From positions 2,105,001 to 2,169,000 of the forward strand of contig NZ_CP097562.1 in assembly GCF_000487995.2 (NCBI RefSeq): a DNA stretch of 64,000 nt, read 5' to 3'. This DNA comes from Mucispirillum schaedleri ASF457. Its GTDB lineage: Bacteria > Chrysiogenota > Deferribacteres > Deferribacterales > Mucispirillaceae. Numbering within the stretch: position 1 is the stretch's first letter; the number at the start of each line of letters is the position of its first letter. The notes under the pieces are model-generated. The model saw only the letters and a program-made list of their open reading frames with translations, did not search any database and was not told the DNA's origin. Both the position numbers and the translations under genes were made by a program. Below are positions 1 to 8,251 of this stretch, in pieces.

Positions 1-334
1 GAGTTAGAAAAACAGATAAAGGCCAGCCGCCAGCATCACCAGTTGACTGGATATAGAACTGATATTCTTTATCTATATCAGGGTATTCATCTTTATCTAC
101 TTTTACAGGAATATATTTTTCATTTAATATTTTTGCTGTTTCTTCATCTTCAAATGATTCTTTTTCCATTACCCTGCACCAGTGGCACGAAGAATAACCT
201 ATGCTTACAAAGACGGGTTTATTTAATTTTTTTGCCATGCTAAATACTTTATCATTCCAAGGCTGCCAGTGGACTGGATTATGGGCATGTCTTGCAAGAT
301 AAAGTGATTTTTCTTTATTTAAAATATTTTCCAT
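1..334 (-). CDS. DUF255 thioredoxin-domain protein (YyaL/SSP411-like), 3' part missing
   Basis: The reading frame starts at the ATG complementary to 332-334 and runs off the left edge of the window, so only about 111 N-terminal residues are visible. They begin [20 protein letters not shown] and contain NPVHWQPW, then [18 protein letters not shown], and later GGWPLSVFL. This is the typical N-terminal pattern of the DUF255 / spermatogenesis-associated protein 20 family (bacterial YyaL). In that family a thioredoxin fold with a CxxC is followed by a (alpha/alpha)6 glycosidase-like region. The usual HACHWCHVM motif is here SCHWCRVM, and both cysteines are kept. Cellular function is not established for the family. 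A terminator-like hairpin (353-380) separates it from the antiporter gene read in the same direction, so it probably has its own promoter. Confidence 0.85.
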   Translation of the reverse strand, partial: MENILNKEKSLYLARHAHNPVHWQPWNDKVFSMAKKLNKPVFVSIGYSSCHWCRVMEKESFEDEETAKILNEKYIPVKVDKDEYPDIDKEYQFYIQSTGDAGGWPLSVFLT

Positions 335-344
335 ATTACCTCTT

Positions 345-380
345 ATAAAAAATTGAGCCTGCACACATCTGCAAGCTCAA
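345..380 (-). terminator. Rho-independent terminator after the NhaC-type gene
   Basis: The arms 353-363 and 370-380 pair over 11 positions with one mismatch and leave a 6-nt loop. On the minus strand the stem is followed by a run of six T at 347-352. It lies just downstream of the stop of the minus-strand antiporter gene. Confidence 0.7.
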
Positions 381-405
381 AAAAAATAGATTATTTAGAA
401 GATGG

Positions 406-1965
406 TTATTCATCACCATATAAACTTCTGTTTTTTTTATTCAGCACAATTAGTATAGTTATAAGTAAAATCAAAGCTGCTCCAAATGAAAACAGCCAGC
501 TTTTTGTAAGTCCTGCTATAATAAAGCCTATAAGAGATACTGACGCAACAATAGAAGCATAAGGGATTTGTGTTGTAACATGGTCTATATGGCTGCATGC
601 AGCACCTGTTGATGAAAGGATAGTTGTATCTGAAATAGGCGAGCAGTGGTCACCAAAAACAGAGCCTGCAAGAGTAGCTGCAAGGTTAATAACAAGCAGT
701 TCTGGTGCAACACTTTCAGATACTGTTACCATAATAGGTATTAATATACCAAATGTTCCCCATGATGTTCCTATTGAAAAAGAAAGCAGGGCAGCAATAA
801 GGAAAACTATTGCAGGAATTAATACTACCGGCATATTTGATGTTTCTACTATATGGCTTACATATTCACCAGTAGAAAGTATATCACATGTTCCTTTAAT
901 AGTCCATGCAAATGCAAGTATCATACATGCAGTTACCATTGATTTAACACCAAGAACTATACCATCCATAAAATCATAGAAGTTAAGCACTTTCCGTGGC
1001 AGAAATAATATAAAAGCAACTATTACTGCACCAAAGCCCCCTAAAACAAGTGATTTTGTAGGGTCAGTATCACCAAAAGCCTGAAATAATGTTTTATTTT
1101 CGCTAAAATATCCGCCAGTATAAAGCATTGCTAAAACTGAAAATAATATTAATGCAAATATTGGTATTAATAAGTCATATACTTTACCTTTTTCTGATAT
1201 ATTTCTATTAGAAAAATCATCAGTATGGGTTGAAACTGTTTTAATATCATCAATAGTTTTTCTATGTTTTGCATGTCTTTCAAATTTTGCCATTGGTCCA
1301 AAATCTAAATTCCATATAGAAAGCAGAATTACCATTACAATAGTCAAAATAGCATAAAAGTTAAATGGAATAGTAGTTAAGAAAAGTTTCATTCTATCAA
1401 CATCTTCTGGAAGATATGTTAAAATAGAAGCTGCCCAGCTGGATATAGGGGCAATAATACATATTGGAGCAGCCATAGCATCTATCAGGTATGCAAGTTT
1501 TTCACGGGATATTTTATGCTGGTCTGTAACTGGACGCATAACAGTTCCCACAGTTAAGCAGTTAAAATAGTCATCAATAAATATAACAATACCTAAAATA
1601 GATGTAGCAAGTTTTGCACCAACAGGTGATTTTACTTTTTTAGAAGCCCACTGTCCGTAAGCTCTTGCACCGCCTGCTAATGTAACAACTGCCACTAATG
1701 CACCAAGTATACACATAAATATAATCATCATAACATTAAATTTATCTGCCATAATCGTAAACATATATTCTAATGAAAGAATAAGTTTATTAAAAAAGGA
1801 AGATTCTGCTGCACCATCTTTAACTGGCATATTAAATGTATAGATAACTGTGCCTGACAAAATACCTATAATCAAAGAAGATACAACATCTTTTGATTTT
1901 AAGGCTAAAACGATTGCAATAATCGGTGGTAAAATAGATAAAAAGCCAACATTAATATGTTCCAC
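406..1965 (-). CDS. NhaC-family Na+/H+ antiporter
   Basis: A 519-residue protein made almost entirely of hydrophobic segments (about 11-13 predicted membrane helices), as expected for the NhaC/MleN (IT superfamily) antiporters. Near the C-terminus it carries the conserved stretch GTSWGTFGILIPI, then FGDHCSPISDTTILSSTGA, the most diagnostic motif of this family. The N-terminal half has IDDYFNCLTVGTVMRPVTD, another conserved signature. Members exchange Na+ for H+, sometimes coupled to a carboxylate or amino acid; the substrate cannot be read from the sequence. The gene stands alone, with a terminator at 345-380. Its upstream region was cut by IS copy 1, whose flanking repeat begins 65 bp before the start codon, so its promoter may now lie partly within IS-flanking DNA. 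Confidence 0.85.
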   Translation of the reverse strand: MEHINVGFLSILPPIIAIVLALKSKDVVSSLIIGILSGTVIYTFNMPVKDGAAESSFFNKLILSLEYMFTIMADKFNVMMIIFMCILGALVAVVTLAGGARAYGQWASKKVKSPVGAKLATSILGIVIFIDDYFNCLTVGTVMRPVTDQHKISREKLAYLIDAMAAPICIIAPISSWAASILTYLPEDVDRMKLFLTTIPFNFYAILTIVMVILLSIWNLDFGPMAKFERHAKHRKTIDDIKTVSTHTDDFSNRNISEKGKVYDLLIPIFALILFSVLAMLYTGGYFSENKTLFQAFGDTDPTKSLVLGGFGAVIVAFILFLPRKVLNFYDFMDGIVLGVKSMVTACMILAFAWTIKGTCDILSTGEYVSHIVETSNMPVVLIPAIVFLIAALLSFSIGTSWGTFGILIPIMVTVSESVAPELLVINLAATLAGSVFGDHCSPISDTTILSSTGAACSHIDHVTTQIPYASIVASVSLIGFIIAGLTKSWLFSFGAALILLITILIVLNKKNRSLYGDE

Positions 1966-2029
1966 AATTATTCTCCTAAAAAGTAAAATATCAGGTAATT
2001 TTATTATATAATCTTAATTTTATCAACAA

Positions 2030-2055
2030 TAATTTTTATTTTATATATTCTTTGT
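2030..2055. repeat. 26-bp flanking repeat, left outer end of the IS-bounded segment
   Basis: It matches 10489-10514 at 25 of 26 positions. In the intact copies 3, 4 and 5 such a repeat flanks a single IS. Here one copy lies left of IS copy 1 and the other right of IS copy 2, over 8 kb away. Confidence 0.85.
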
Positions 2056-3149
2056 TCTTAACTAACAGGACAAATGTTACATTTTTAATAAAAAATAAAT
2101 CTTAAATTAATATAAATCAAGCAATAATTTATTTTCAATAACAATCTCATATGGAGATTTAAAATTTAAGCATGTTTTAGCAGTATTATTATATCTATCT
2201 TCATGCTTTTTAAGAGCCTTAATTAATTCATCTTTGGAATAGAATTTATTATTTGCATATAAAATTTTTCCATCCTCTCTATGACTTCTTTCCACCTTTC
2301 CATTCTGCCAAGGTGAATAAGGTCTTATTCGTTTAATAGTATATCCTTTCTTTTCAGCTGTCTCTTCAAAATAGCTTTTCTTGTTTGTAACTTCCTTATC
2401 ATTTACAAACTCATAGCCATTATCCACTTGAATTGTTTTTAGTGGAAAGCCAAATTTATTTTCCAGTTCGTCTAAAAACTTACCTGTTTCAAATGTGCTT
2501 TTTTCTTCTACTATTTCTAATACTCTCATTCTGCTGTATTCATCTATCGCTGTTATCTGATAATATTTTTTACCATAGCTGGAAAACATTATACATTCCT
2601 GTGGAACATATTTTATATCTATCTGAACCTTGTCGCCTATATACTGACCTGTTATTGGTTCATATCTTGTATAGCTCTTTTTTGACTTGTTTAATGACTT
2701 TAAGCCTTTCTTCCTTATCTGCATACACATACTGCCAAAACTACGATTATAACCAATTTCTAGAAGTCTGACATATACCTCCGCATTACCATACAAACCA
2801 TGCTCGGCATATGTGTTAAATATTAAATCAAGCTCTTCTTTACTATGCTTATTTGGACTGGTTCTTGGTCTACGACTTTTAAAAGATAAACTCTGAACTG
2901 TTCCATCATATTTCTTTAAATGCCTGTATACAAACATACGGTTCACTTGATATTTGCGGGCTGCTTTCGTTGCTCCTTTTTTTAATGCATACTCACATAA
3001 CCGTTGACGAAATCGCATTTCTTCTGTTATTATCACTTTATTCATTGTGATACCTCTTAGTTTAGTTTAGTTTTTTGCTTAATTTTATACTATATACTAA
3101 GAGGTATTTTGTTGTACTTATTTTTGTAACATATGTCTTATACTCTTAC
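2056..3149 (-). mobile_element. 1,094-bp insertion sequence, copy 1
   Basis: One of five nearly identical elements in the window, all 1,094 bp when bounded consistently. The boundaries come from the ~26-bp direct repeats around copies 3, 4 and 5. In transposase orientation the element starts GTAAG and ends GTTAAGA. The extreme ends are not inverted repeats of each other, but an inverted motif GACAWATGTTACA lies 12-14 bp inside each end. Copy 1's left flank repeat matches the right flank of copy 2, not its own right flank. The single DDE transposase resembles the IS481/IS3 catalytic core. The long target duplication recalls the IS1202 group, but family assignment needs an ISfinder search. Confidence 0.9.
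2107..3045 (-). CDS. DDE transposase of the 1,094-bp IS, copy 1
   Basis: A 312-residue transposase with an N-terminal helix-turn-helix (about residues 8-45, KGATKAARKYQVNRMFVYRHL) and an rve-type integrase core. Candidate catalytic residues are D143 (QIDIKY), D208 (VDNGYEF) and E252 (NGKVERSH), with 43 residues between the second D and the E. The ending RYNNTAKTCLNFKSPYE is typical of IS481/IS3-like enzymes. It is encoded by one frame with no programmed frameshift. This copy differs from the others at a few residues (for example N instead of S near residue 196, and K instead of Q near residue 280), and all catalytic motifs are intact. Translation is probably limited by the hairpin covering the start region. 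Confidence 0.93.
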   Translation of the reverse strand: MNKVIITEEMRFRQRLCEYALKKGATKAARKYQVNRMFVYRHLKKYDGTVQSLSFKSRRPRTSPNKHSKEELDLIFNTYAEHGLYGNAEVYVRLLEIGYNRSFGSMCMQIRKKGLKSLNKSKKSYTRYEPITGQYIGDKVQIDIKYVPQECIMFSSYGKKYYQITAIDEYSRMRVLEIVEEKSTFETGKFLDELENKFGFPLKTIQVDNGYEFVNDKEVTNKKSYFEETAEKKGYTIKRIRPYSPWQNGKVERSHREDGKILYANNKFYSKDELIKALKKHEDRYNNTAKTCLNFKSPYEIVIENKLLLDLY

Positions 3150-3215
3150 ACATAAAATACCTTTATTTAGAAAATTTCTTTTAAGTATTTTTATATACTG
3201 CCGATTAATCTATGT

Positions 3216-3572
3216 ATGGAAAATAATGGTAAATTAGTAAATAAAATACTGAAAGATTTTTTAAAAGGTGAAGCAGAGACTACTGATATGCGTATAATAT
3301 CTATACGCCATTTTTTATCTGCTCTAAATAATGCTGTTGATAAATATATTGCTGAAAACTATGACGAAAAAAACAGCGAAGACAAAAAGAAGCTTGCAGC
3401 AATGCTTGATGACATGGCAGAAATATACCGTAATGAGATTTCTGATTTGCTTGTAAAAAGAGGTAAGCTGCAGCATTATTTAGAAATATTTAATGATGAG
3501 TATAAACCAGATGCCAAAACTAATAAACAGTTTACAAAGGTAAAAGAAAGCCAGTCTAATTATATAAATTAA
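3216..3572 (+). CDS. Hypothetical protein, 118 aa
   Basis: I do not recognise a family. The product is small, charged and predicted to be largely helical (MRIISIRHFLSALNNAVDKYIAEN, then DKKKLAAMLDDMAEIYRNEISDLL), with a polar C-terminal tail rich in K, Q and N. There is no signal peptide or membrane segment. No strong ribosome-binding site is visible before the ATG, and an alternative in-frame start cannot be excluded. It is the first gene to the right of IS copy 1, starts 66 bp from the IS end, and converges with the HPt gene, with 10 bp between the two stops. Codon use looks like its neighbours. Confidence 0.55.
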   Translation: MENNGKLVNKILKDFLKGEAETTDMRIISIRHFLSALNNAVDKYIAENYDEKNSEDKKKLAAMLDDMAEIYRNEISDLLVKRGKLQHYLEIFNDEYKPDAKTNKQFTKVKESQSNYIN

Positions 3573-3582
3573 AACAGTTTTT

Positions 3583-3942
3583 TTATAAGCCGTAATCAGC
3601 TTTTACTGAATCAAACCATTCTTCAATAGACTGCTTTTCTGTGCCAAGTTGTTCAAATGCAGCTTTGTAGTCAAAATCTAAATCGTTTCTTGCATGCTGC
3701 TCTAAATCTTCACAAAGTTTTCTAAAATATTCAAAACCAAGATTAGCTGATGAGCCTTTTAATTTATGGCCTATTTTGTGGATAGCAGACCTGTCATCAG
3801 CTGCAACAGCTTCTGCAAATGCAGGAAATTCATCATTTACAGATGAAACAAATATACCAATAAGAGAAGCAATAATTGTTTCATCTATACCGCCCCCTAG
3901 AAACTCCACTATTTTTTTAATATCATATTTTAATTCATTCAT
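3583..3942 (-). CDS. Stand-alone HPt phosphotransfer protein
   Basis: A 119-residue histidine phosphotransfer domain. The phospho-accepting histidine is H59 in the family motif HKLKGSSANLG, followed by the helix FRKLCEDLEQHAR. HPt proteins relay phosphate between a hybrid histidine kinase receiver and a response regulator. No kinase or regulator is encoded nearby, so its partners must lie elsewhere in the genome. The protein consists of the HPt domain alone, with no fused receiver or kinase. It converges on the hypothetical gene at 3216-3572. Confidence 0.85.
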   Translation of the reverse strand: MNELKYDIKKIVEFLGGGIDETIIASLIGIFVSSVNDEFPAFAEAVAADDRSAIHKIGHKLKGSSANLGFEYFRKLCEDLEQHARNDLDFDYKAAFEQLGTEKQSIEEWFDSVKADYGL

Positions 3943-4164
3943 AAATATTTTTTATCATTGTCAAATAAATTAATCAAGAAAAAAGTTAATGAAATATCAA
4001 AAAAGATTTACATTTGTAACAATTTATTATTAAGCCACAGACAGTGTTATTTAATGCCTGCAATAATGGTGTAGAAAATGTGTTAAATCAGTAATAGTTA
4101 TTAAAAAATATAAGTTAGTAGTAGACAAACATTAATATTAAAATTAATATATGAAAGGTGATAT

Positions 4165-4761
4165 ATGGAAAATCTTGGCAAATTGATAACAACTGCTAGA
4201 AAGTTAAACAATATTGGCAGGTGGGCAAATGAGTTTTTACATCAAAGGTCATCAGTTGCAGAACATTCTTTTTCTGTTGCACAGATTGCCCAGCTTTTAG
4301 GGATAATTGAAGAAGAAAATGGCAGACAGATTGACTGGAAAAGGCTTTATAGAAAAGCCCTAAACCATGATATACCAGAAGCTGTTATGGGTGATGTAAT
4401 AAGCACTACTAAAAATTCTAATGCAGAAGTAAAAAAAGCATTAAGCATTGTAGAAGAAACTTTGGTAGAAGAAAACCTGCTTAATTCTATCTCTGAGCCT
4501 TATAAATCTATATACAGAGAAATTATTTTTGACGGAAAAGATGACAGTATTGAAGGTCTTATTTTGACAGCAGCTGATAATTTAGATGCCTTAATTGAAT
4601 GTATTCAGGAAATTAAACTTTCAAATTGTGAGCCATTTCTTGAAAAATATACATATATCCTTGATAAAATAAAAAGCATAGACTTATATTCTGCTGGCTA
4701 TTTCGCTCAGCATATTCTGCCATATATTACAAATAACTGTGATGCTTTAAAAGATAAGTAA
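4165..4761 (+). CDS. HD-domain 5'-nucleotidase, YfbR-like
   Basis: A 198-residue metal-dependent HD phosphohydrolase. The N-terminal segment RWANEFLHQRSSVAEHSFSV carries the first metal-binding histidine (H34), and LNHDIPEAVMGDV supplies the HD pair (H68-D69). A further D is expected in TAADNLDALIE. Spacing and length match YfbR-like 5'-deoxynucleotidases, which dephosphorylate dNMPs in the cytoplasm to balance nucleotide pools. Other HD-family hydrolases (HDDC2-like) are possible. A ribosome-binding site (AAAGGTGAT) precedes the ATG. The gene stands alone between AT-rich spacers; the 228 bp downstream hold nothing I can identify. Confidence 0.8.
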   Translation: MENLGKLITTARKLNNIGRWANEFLHQRSSVAEHSFSVAQIAQLLGIIEEENGRQIDWKRLYRKALNHDIPEAVMGDVISTTKNSNAEVKKALSIVEETLVEENLLNSISEPYKSIYREIIFDGKDDSIEGLILTAADNLDALIECIQEIKLSNCEPFLEKYTYILDKIKSIDLYSAGYFAQHILPYITNNCDALKDK

Positions 4762-5010
4762 ATATTTCAACTGAAATTATTTTTAAGACTGTATTTTTAT
4801 TTTAAGAAAATATTAATATTCTTATGCATTTTTTACATAAAATCCAGCTTATTATATTTTCTGCTTTTCTGCATCAAAATATTTACAATTTAATATAAAT
4901 ATATTATTTTAAATGTTTGAAATACTATTTTAATATATAAGAATAACTTTTAAGTTAAAAATTTACTGACTTTTTCAGTATTTTAAACTATGATAAATAA
5001 AGGAGTTTTT

Positions 5011-5496
5011 ATGAAAAAAATATTATTACCACTTTTGTTTATTTTATTGCTTTCTGTCATGTCTGGATGCAATAAAAATCAAAATACAAGTTCAGTATCC
5101 AGTATGGAAATACTTAATACTGAAAGTTTTAAATCAGTTTTGCAGGAACATAACGGTAAAGTTGTGCTTGTAAACTTTTTTGGCTCATGGTGCCCGCCTT
5201 GTAAAGCAGAAACTCCTGATTTTGTTCAAGTTTATGAAAAATATAAAGATAAAAGCAAGTTTGTAATTATTGGTATTGCTGTTGATAAAAACCAGTCAGA
5301 TGCACTTAAATTTGTTAAAGATTTTGGCATTACCTATCCTGTCTATCAGGCAGACAACAGTCTTCTTGCATATTTTCAAATAAATCCTATACCTACATCA
5401 TTTGTGTTTGATAAAGATGGCAGTTTATTAGACAGTATGGTAGGGTATATAAGTAAAGATATAGTTGAACAAATAGCACAATATGGGGGAGAATAG
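5011..5496 (+). CDS. TlpA/ResA-like thiol-disulfide lipoprotein
   Basis: I chose the internal ATG at 5011 because GGAG lies 5 bp before it and it begins a clean signal peptide (MKKILLPLLFILLLSVMSGC, lipid-modified C20). The mature part is a thioredoxin fold with the redox motif WCPPC (C61, C64) and the cis-proline region IPTSFVF, as in TlpA/ResA/AhpC-TSA proteins. Members reduce or exchange disulfides in the periplasm, for example during cytochrome c maturation, which would suit the multihaem cytochrome at 60.1 kb (inference). The stop is 2 bp before the pyrophosphatase start, so the two genes are probably co-transcribed. Confidence 0.85.
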   Translation: MKKILLPLLFILLLSVMSGCNKNQNTSSVSSMEILNTESFKSVLQEHNGKVVLVNFFGSWCPPCKAETPDFVQVYEKYKDKSKFVIIGIAVDKNQSDALKFVKDFGITYPVYQADNSLLAYFQINPIPTSFVFDKDGSLLDSMVGYISKDIVEQIAQYGGE

Positions 5497-5498
5497 CT

Positions 5499-7139
5499 AT
5501 GAATAAAGTGTTTATCTGCGGTCATAAAAATCCAGATACTGATTCAGTTGCATCAGCTGCTTGCTATGCTTATTTAAAATCACAGATTAATAAAGAATAT
5601 GAGTTTGTGCCTATAAGGTGCGGCACAGTTAATGACCAGACAAAATTTATATTCCAGAAAGCAGAAGCAGCACTGCCTGCATATATGAAAGATATATATC
5701 CAAAAGTCATAGACAGTATGACTACAAATGTTGTTACTGCAGAAGAAAATGACCCACTCTCAAAATTTTTAAGAATTTTAAGAGAAAAAAATCTCCGTTT
5801 TATACCTGTAATAAATAAAGAAAATGTATATGAGGGTATGCTTGGAGTAAACGATGTAACAGAGCTTTTTTTAAGAGATGACAGGGCAGCAAAACCAGTA
5901 TTTTCTTTAAGAGCAGATTCTCTTCGCCGCTCACTTAGGGGCACAGTGCTGAATGTTGGTGAATTAGAAGAATTTTCTGCATCAGTTGTTGTTGCAACAA
6001 TGGCCTATGATGATTTTCACAAGCATGTATCAAATGTTTCTAATGAAGAAAACACTCTTTTAATTACAGGTAACAGGCAGGATATTCTGCAGGATGCATT
6101 TACAAAAAAATATCCTGCTGTTATTATTGTTGGACTTAATGAAGAAGCATGTAAACAGCTTGATTTTGGCAATTATAAAGGCTGGGTGTTTTATTCTCCA
6201 TTTGATTCATCTCAAACTATACGCTGTGTAGAAATGGCTACCCCTATTGGTAAACTTTTAAATAAAGTAGAGCCATGTGCACCTTATGATTATATAGACA
6301 GTGTAGCAGAAGCAATCAGTAAATCAGCTACAAAAAGCCTGCCTGTTGTATCAGATGGTAAATTAATTGGTGTTATTACTGGCACAGATATTTTAAAACG
6401 CAAAAGAGCTAAACTTATTATGATGGACCATAATGAAGCTACTCAGGCGATAGACGGCATTGAAACAGCAGAACTTATGGAAATAGTAGACCACCACAGG
6501 CTTGGCACTATAAAAACAAGCAGTCCTGTTACATTTTATGCAAAACCTGTTGGCAGCACATGCACACTTGTTTATCAGCTTTTTAAAACATACAAAGTTG
6601 ATATTCCTAGAAAATATGCACTTCTTCTGCTTGGTGGAATGCTCAGCGATACAGTTATTATGAAATCGCCAACAACAACACAGGATGATATTAATGCTAT
6701 TAATGATTTAGCATCATTATGTGAAGTAGATGCAAAAGAATATGGTGTAGAGATATTCTCAGCAACAGATTCTCTTACTTCCCGCTCTGCAAAAGATATT
6801 ATAGGCACAGATTTTAAAATATTTGAAGAATACGGCATTCGTTTTGGTATAAGTCAGGCAGAGACAGTAACATTAACTCAGCTTGGAGAAGTAAAAGACA
6901 AATTGAAAAATGAATTATCCAACATAAAGGAAAATAATAAACTTGACTGGATGATGCTGCTTGTTACAGACATTATTAAAGAAGAAAGTCAGCTTTTAAC
7001 AACAGGCTTTGCTCCAGCTGAACAGATATTAGGCTATAAAAAATTAGAGGATAAACTGTTCTTTCTTCCGGGTGTCCTTTCAAGAAAAAAACAGCTTCTG
7101 CCAGAAGTATCAAGAATATTAGAAGAAATCAGCAAATAA
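5499..7139 (+). CDS. ppaC: Family II (DHH) manganese-dependent inorganic pyrophosphatase with CBS and DRTGG domains
   Basis: A 546-residue protein that hydrolyses pyrophosphate to phosphate. The N-terminal DHH domain starts with GHKNPDTDSVASA (metal ligands). It is split by a regulatory insert: a first CBS motif (about 75-125), a DRTGG-like middle, and a second CBS motif (about 260-310). The DHH core then resumes with MEIVDHHRLG and KPVGSTCTLVYQL, and the DHHA2 domain ends the protein with LPGVLSRKKQLLP. This is the nucleotide-regulated subtype of about 550 residues, in which AMP/ADP inhibit and ATP or diadenosine polyphosphates activate. A strong terminator follows at 7149-7173. This gene appears housekeeping-like, which makes its place between two IS copies noteworthy. 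Confidence 0.93.
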   Translation: MNKVFICGHKNPDTDSVASAACYAYLKSQINKEYEFVPIRCGTVNDQTKFIFQKAEAALPAYMKDIYPKVIDSMTTNVVTAEENDPLSKFLRILREKNLRFIPVINKENVYEGMLGVNDVTELFLRDDRAAKPVFSLRADSLRRSLRGTVLNVGELEEFSASVVVATMAYDDFHKHVSNVSNEENTLLITGNRQDILQDAFTKKYPAVIIVGLNEEACKQLDFGNYKGWVFYSPFDSSQTIRCVEMATPIGKLLNKVEPCAPYDYIDSVAEAISKSATKSLPVVSDGKLIGVITGTDILKRKRAKLIMMDHNEATQAIDGIETAELMEIVDHHRLGTIKTSSPVTFYAKPVGSTCTLVYQLFKTYKVDIPRKYALLLLGGMLSDTVIMKSPTTTQDDINAINDLASLCEVDAKEYGVEIFSATDSLTSRSAKDIIGTDFKIFEEYGIRFGISQAETVTLTQLGEVKDKLKNELSNIKENNKLDWMMLLVTDIIKEESQLLTTGFAPAEQILGYKKLEDKLFFLPGVLSRKKQLLPEVSRILEEISK

Positions 7140-7148
7140 ATACTAGAT

Positions 7149-7173
7149 AAAGGGAGCTTTTGCTCCCTTTTTT
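7149..7173 (+). terminator. Strong Rho-independent terminator after ppaC
   Basis: Nine perfectly paired bases (7149-7157 with 7162-7170), a TTTT loop and six T at 7168-7173. The ATG of the next open frame is the very next base. Confidence 0.92.
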
Positions 7174-8157
7174 ATGTGGAAGGACTTAGAGAATATTTAT
7201 AAAGAGATATTCGCTGTAACTTATGGTGCTCCAATGGATGAGCTATTTACACGCTACATGTATTATAAAAGAGCTAAACAAAAAATTAGCAATACAACAG
7301 TTGAAGGATTACGCAAATTTTATGAAAAAAACAACTATGAACTATTATGCAGTGAAGATACTTTTAATGATTTAGAATTTTTAGCTGATTTTTGGTTAAA
7401 GATATACAGACAAGATGATTGTTTTTCTAAGAGAATATTACAAAAATTATTTGTTTTAAAATACTCCCCTAATAGTATGTGGACATATTTAGTTACAACT
7501 TATTTTTTTAAATATAAAAATAAAAATAATGAATTAGATGAGAAAGATTTTTGTTTCTTTTTAGATAAAATAATTGCATTTATTTTTGGTTATTCATTAA
7601 TAAAACCAGGAATAAGTGCATTAAAAATTCCAGTATTTGCTGAATTAGTAAATATTATAAATAATAGTCAAATTGATTTTAAAAGACATAGAATTAATAA
7701 AGAATTAATTGCTCAAATGTTTGCTGACTATAATACATTTACTAATAATAGACCAATTACTAAATCAATGCTTGCATGGTGGGCATTTTATCAGAAAGAG
7801 CAAAAAATATTTGATTCAGATAAAAGTTTTCATATAGAGCATATTTATGCTAAAAAAAGGTATGATATAGATGGTGATTTACAGAATAAAAAGAATATTG
7901 AACTAATTGGTAATAAAATATTACTTGAAAATTATGTAAATATTAGAGCCGCAGATTATAGATTTAAAGAAAAAAAAATATATTATCAAGGGTATACTAC
8001 TAATGATGGGGTACAAAAGGAAGGTACTGGAATTGAAGAATTTCAAATATTAATGACTAAAGAAGATTTTAATGAAAAAGATATTATTGATAGAACAGAT
8101 GAAATTAGAGATTCTTTTATAAATTATTTAGAAAAAATGAATCTAATAGAAAGTTAA
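7174..8157 (+). pseudogene. C-terminal remnant of a DUF262/DUF1524 (GmrSD-type) restriction protein
   Basis: The 327-residue frame carries an HNH-like DUF1524 signature: HIEHIYAKKRYD, then NKKNIELIGNKILLENYVN and AADYRFKEKK. In full-length GmrSD-type (type IV restriction) proteins this nuclease domain is preceded by a ~200-residue DUF262 domain with a DGQQR motif. None of that is present here. The frame opens directly at the T-run of the ppaC terminator with no ribosome-binding site, so the 5' half appears to have been deleted or replaced. Helical DUF1524-preceding sequence starts at once (LENIYKEIFAVTYGAPMDEL). An independent nuclease gene cannot be excluded, but lack of translation signals argues against it. 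Confidence 0.65.
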
Positions 8158-8172
8158 TTTATATACATTATC

Positions 8173-8213
8173 TAATCTATGGGTAAATTTTTGAAAACTT
8201 TACCCATAGATTA
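8173..8213. repeat. Perfect 15-bp inverted repeat near fic
   Basis: TAATCTATGGGTAAA (8173-8187) pairs perfectly with 8199-8213 across an 11-nt loop. It is not followed by a T-run on either strand, so it is a poor terminator. The core GGGTAAA occurs again as its complement at about 8237-8246 and directly at 9374-9380, just outside both ends of the fic gene. Confidence 0.75.
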
Positions 8214-8251
8214 AGTTTGGTGTGTAAAAATCAGCAGATTTTACCCATTAC

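Noticed and set aside
2433-2771. A 112-codon open frame antisense to the IS transposase, present in all five copies
   Set aside because: Its conservation follows from the near-identity of the IS copies. It lies fully inside the transposase frame, has no ribosome-binding site and gives a low-complexity, leucine/phenylalanine-rich product.
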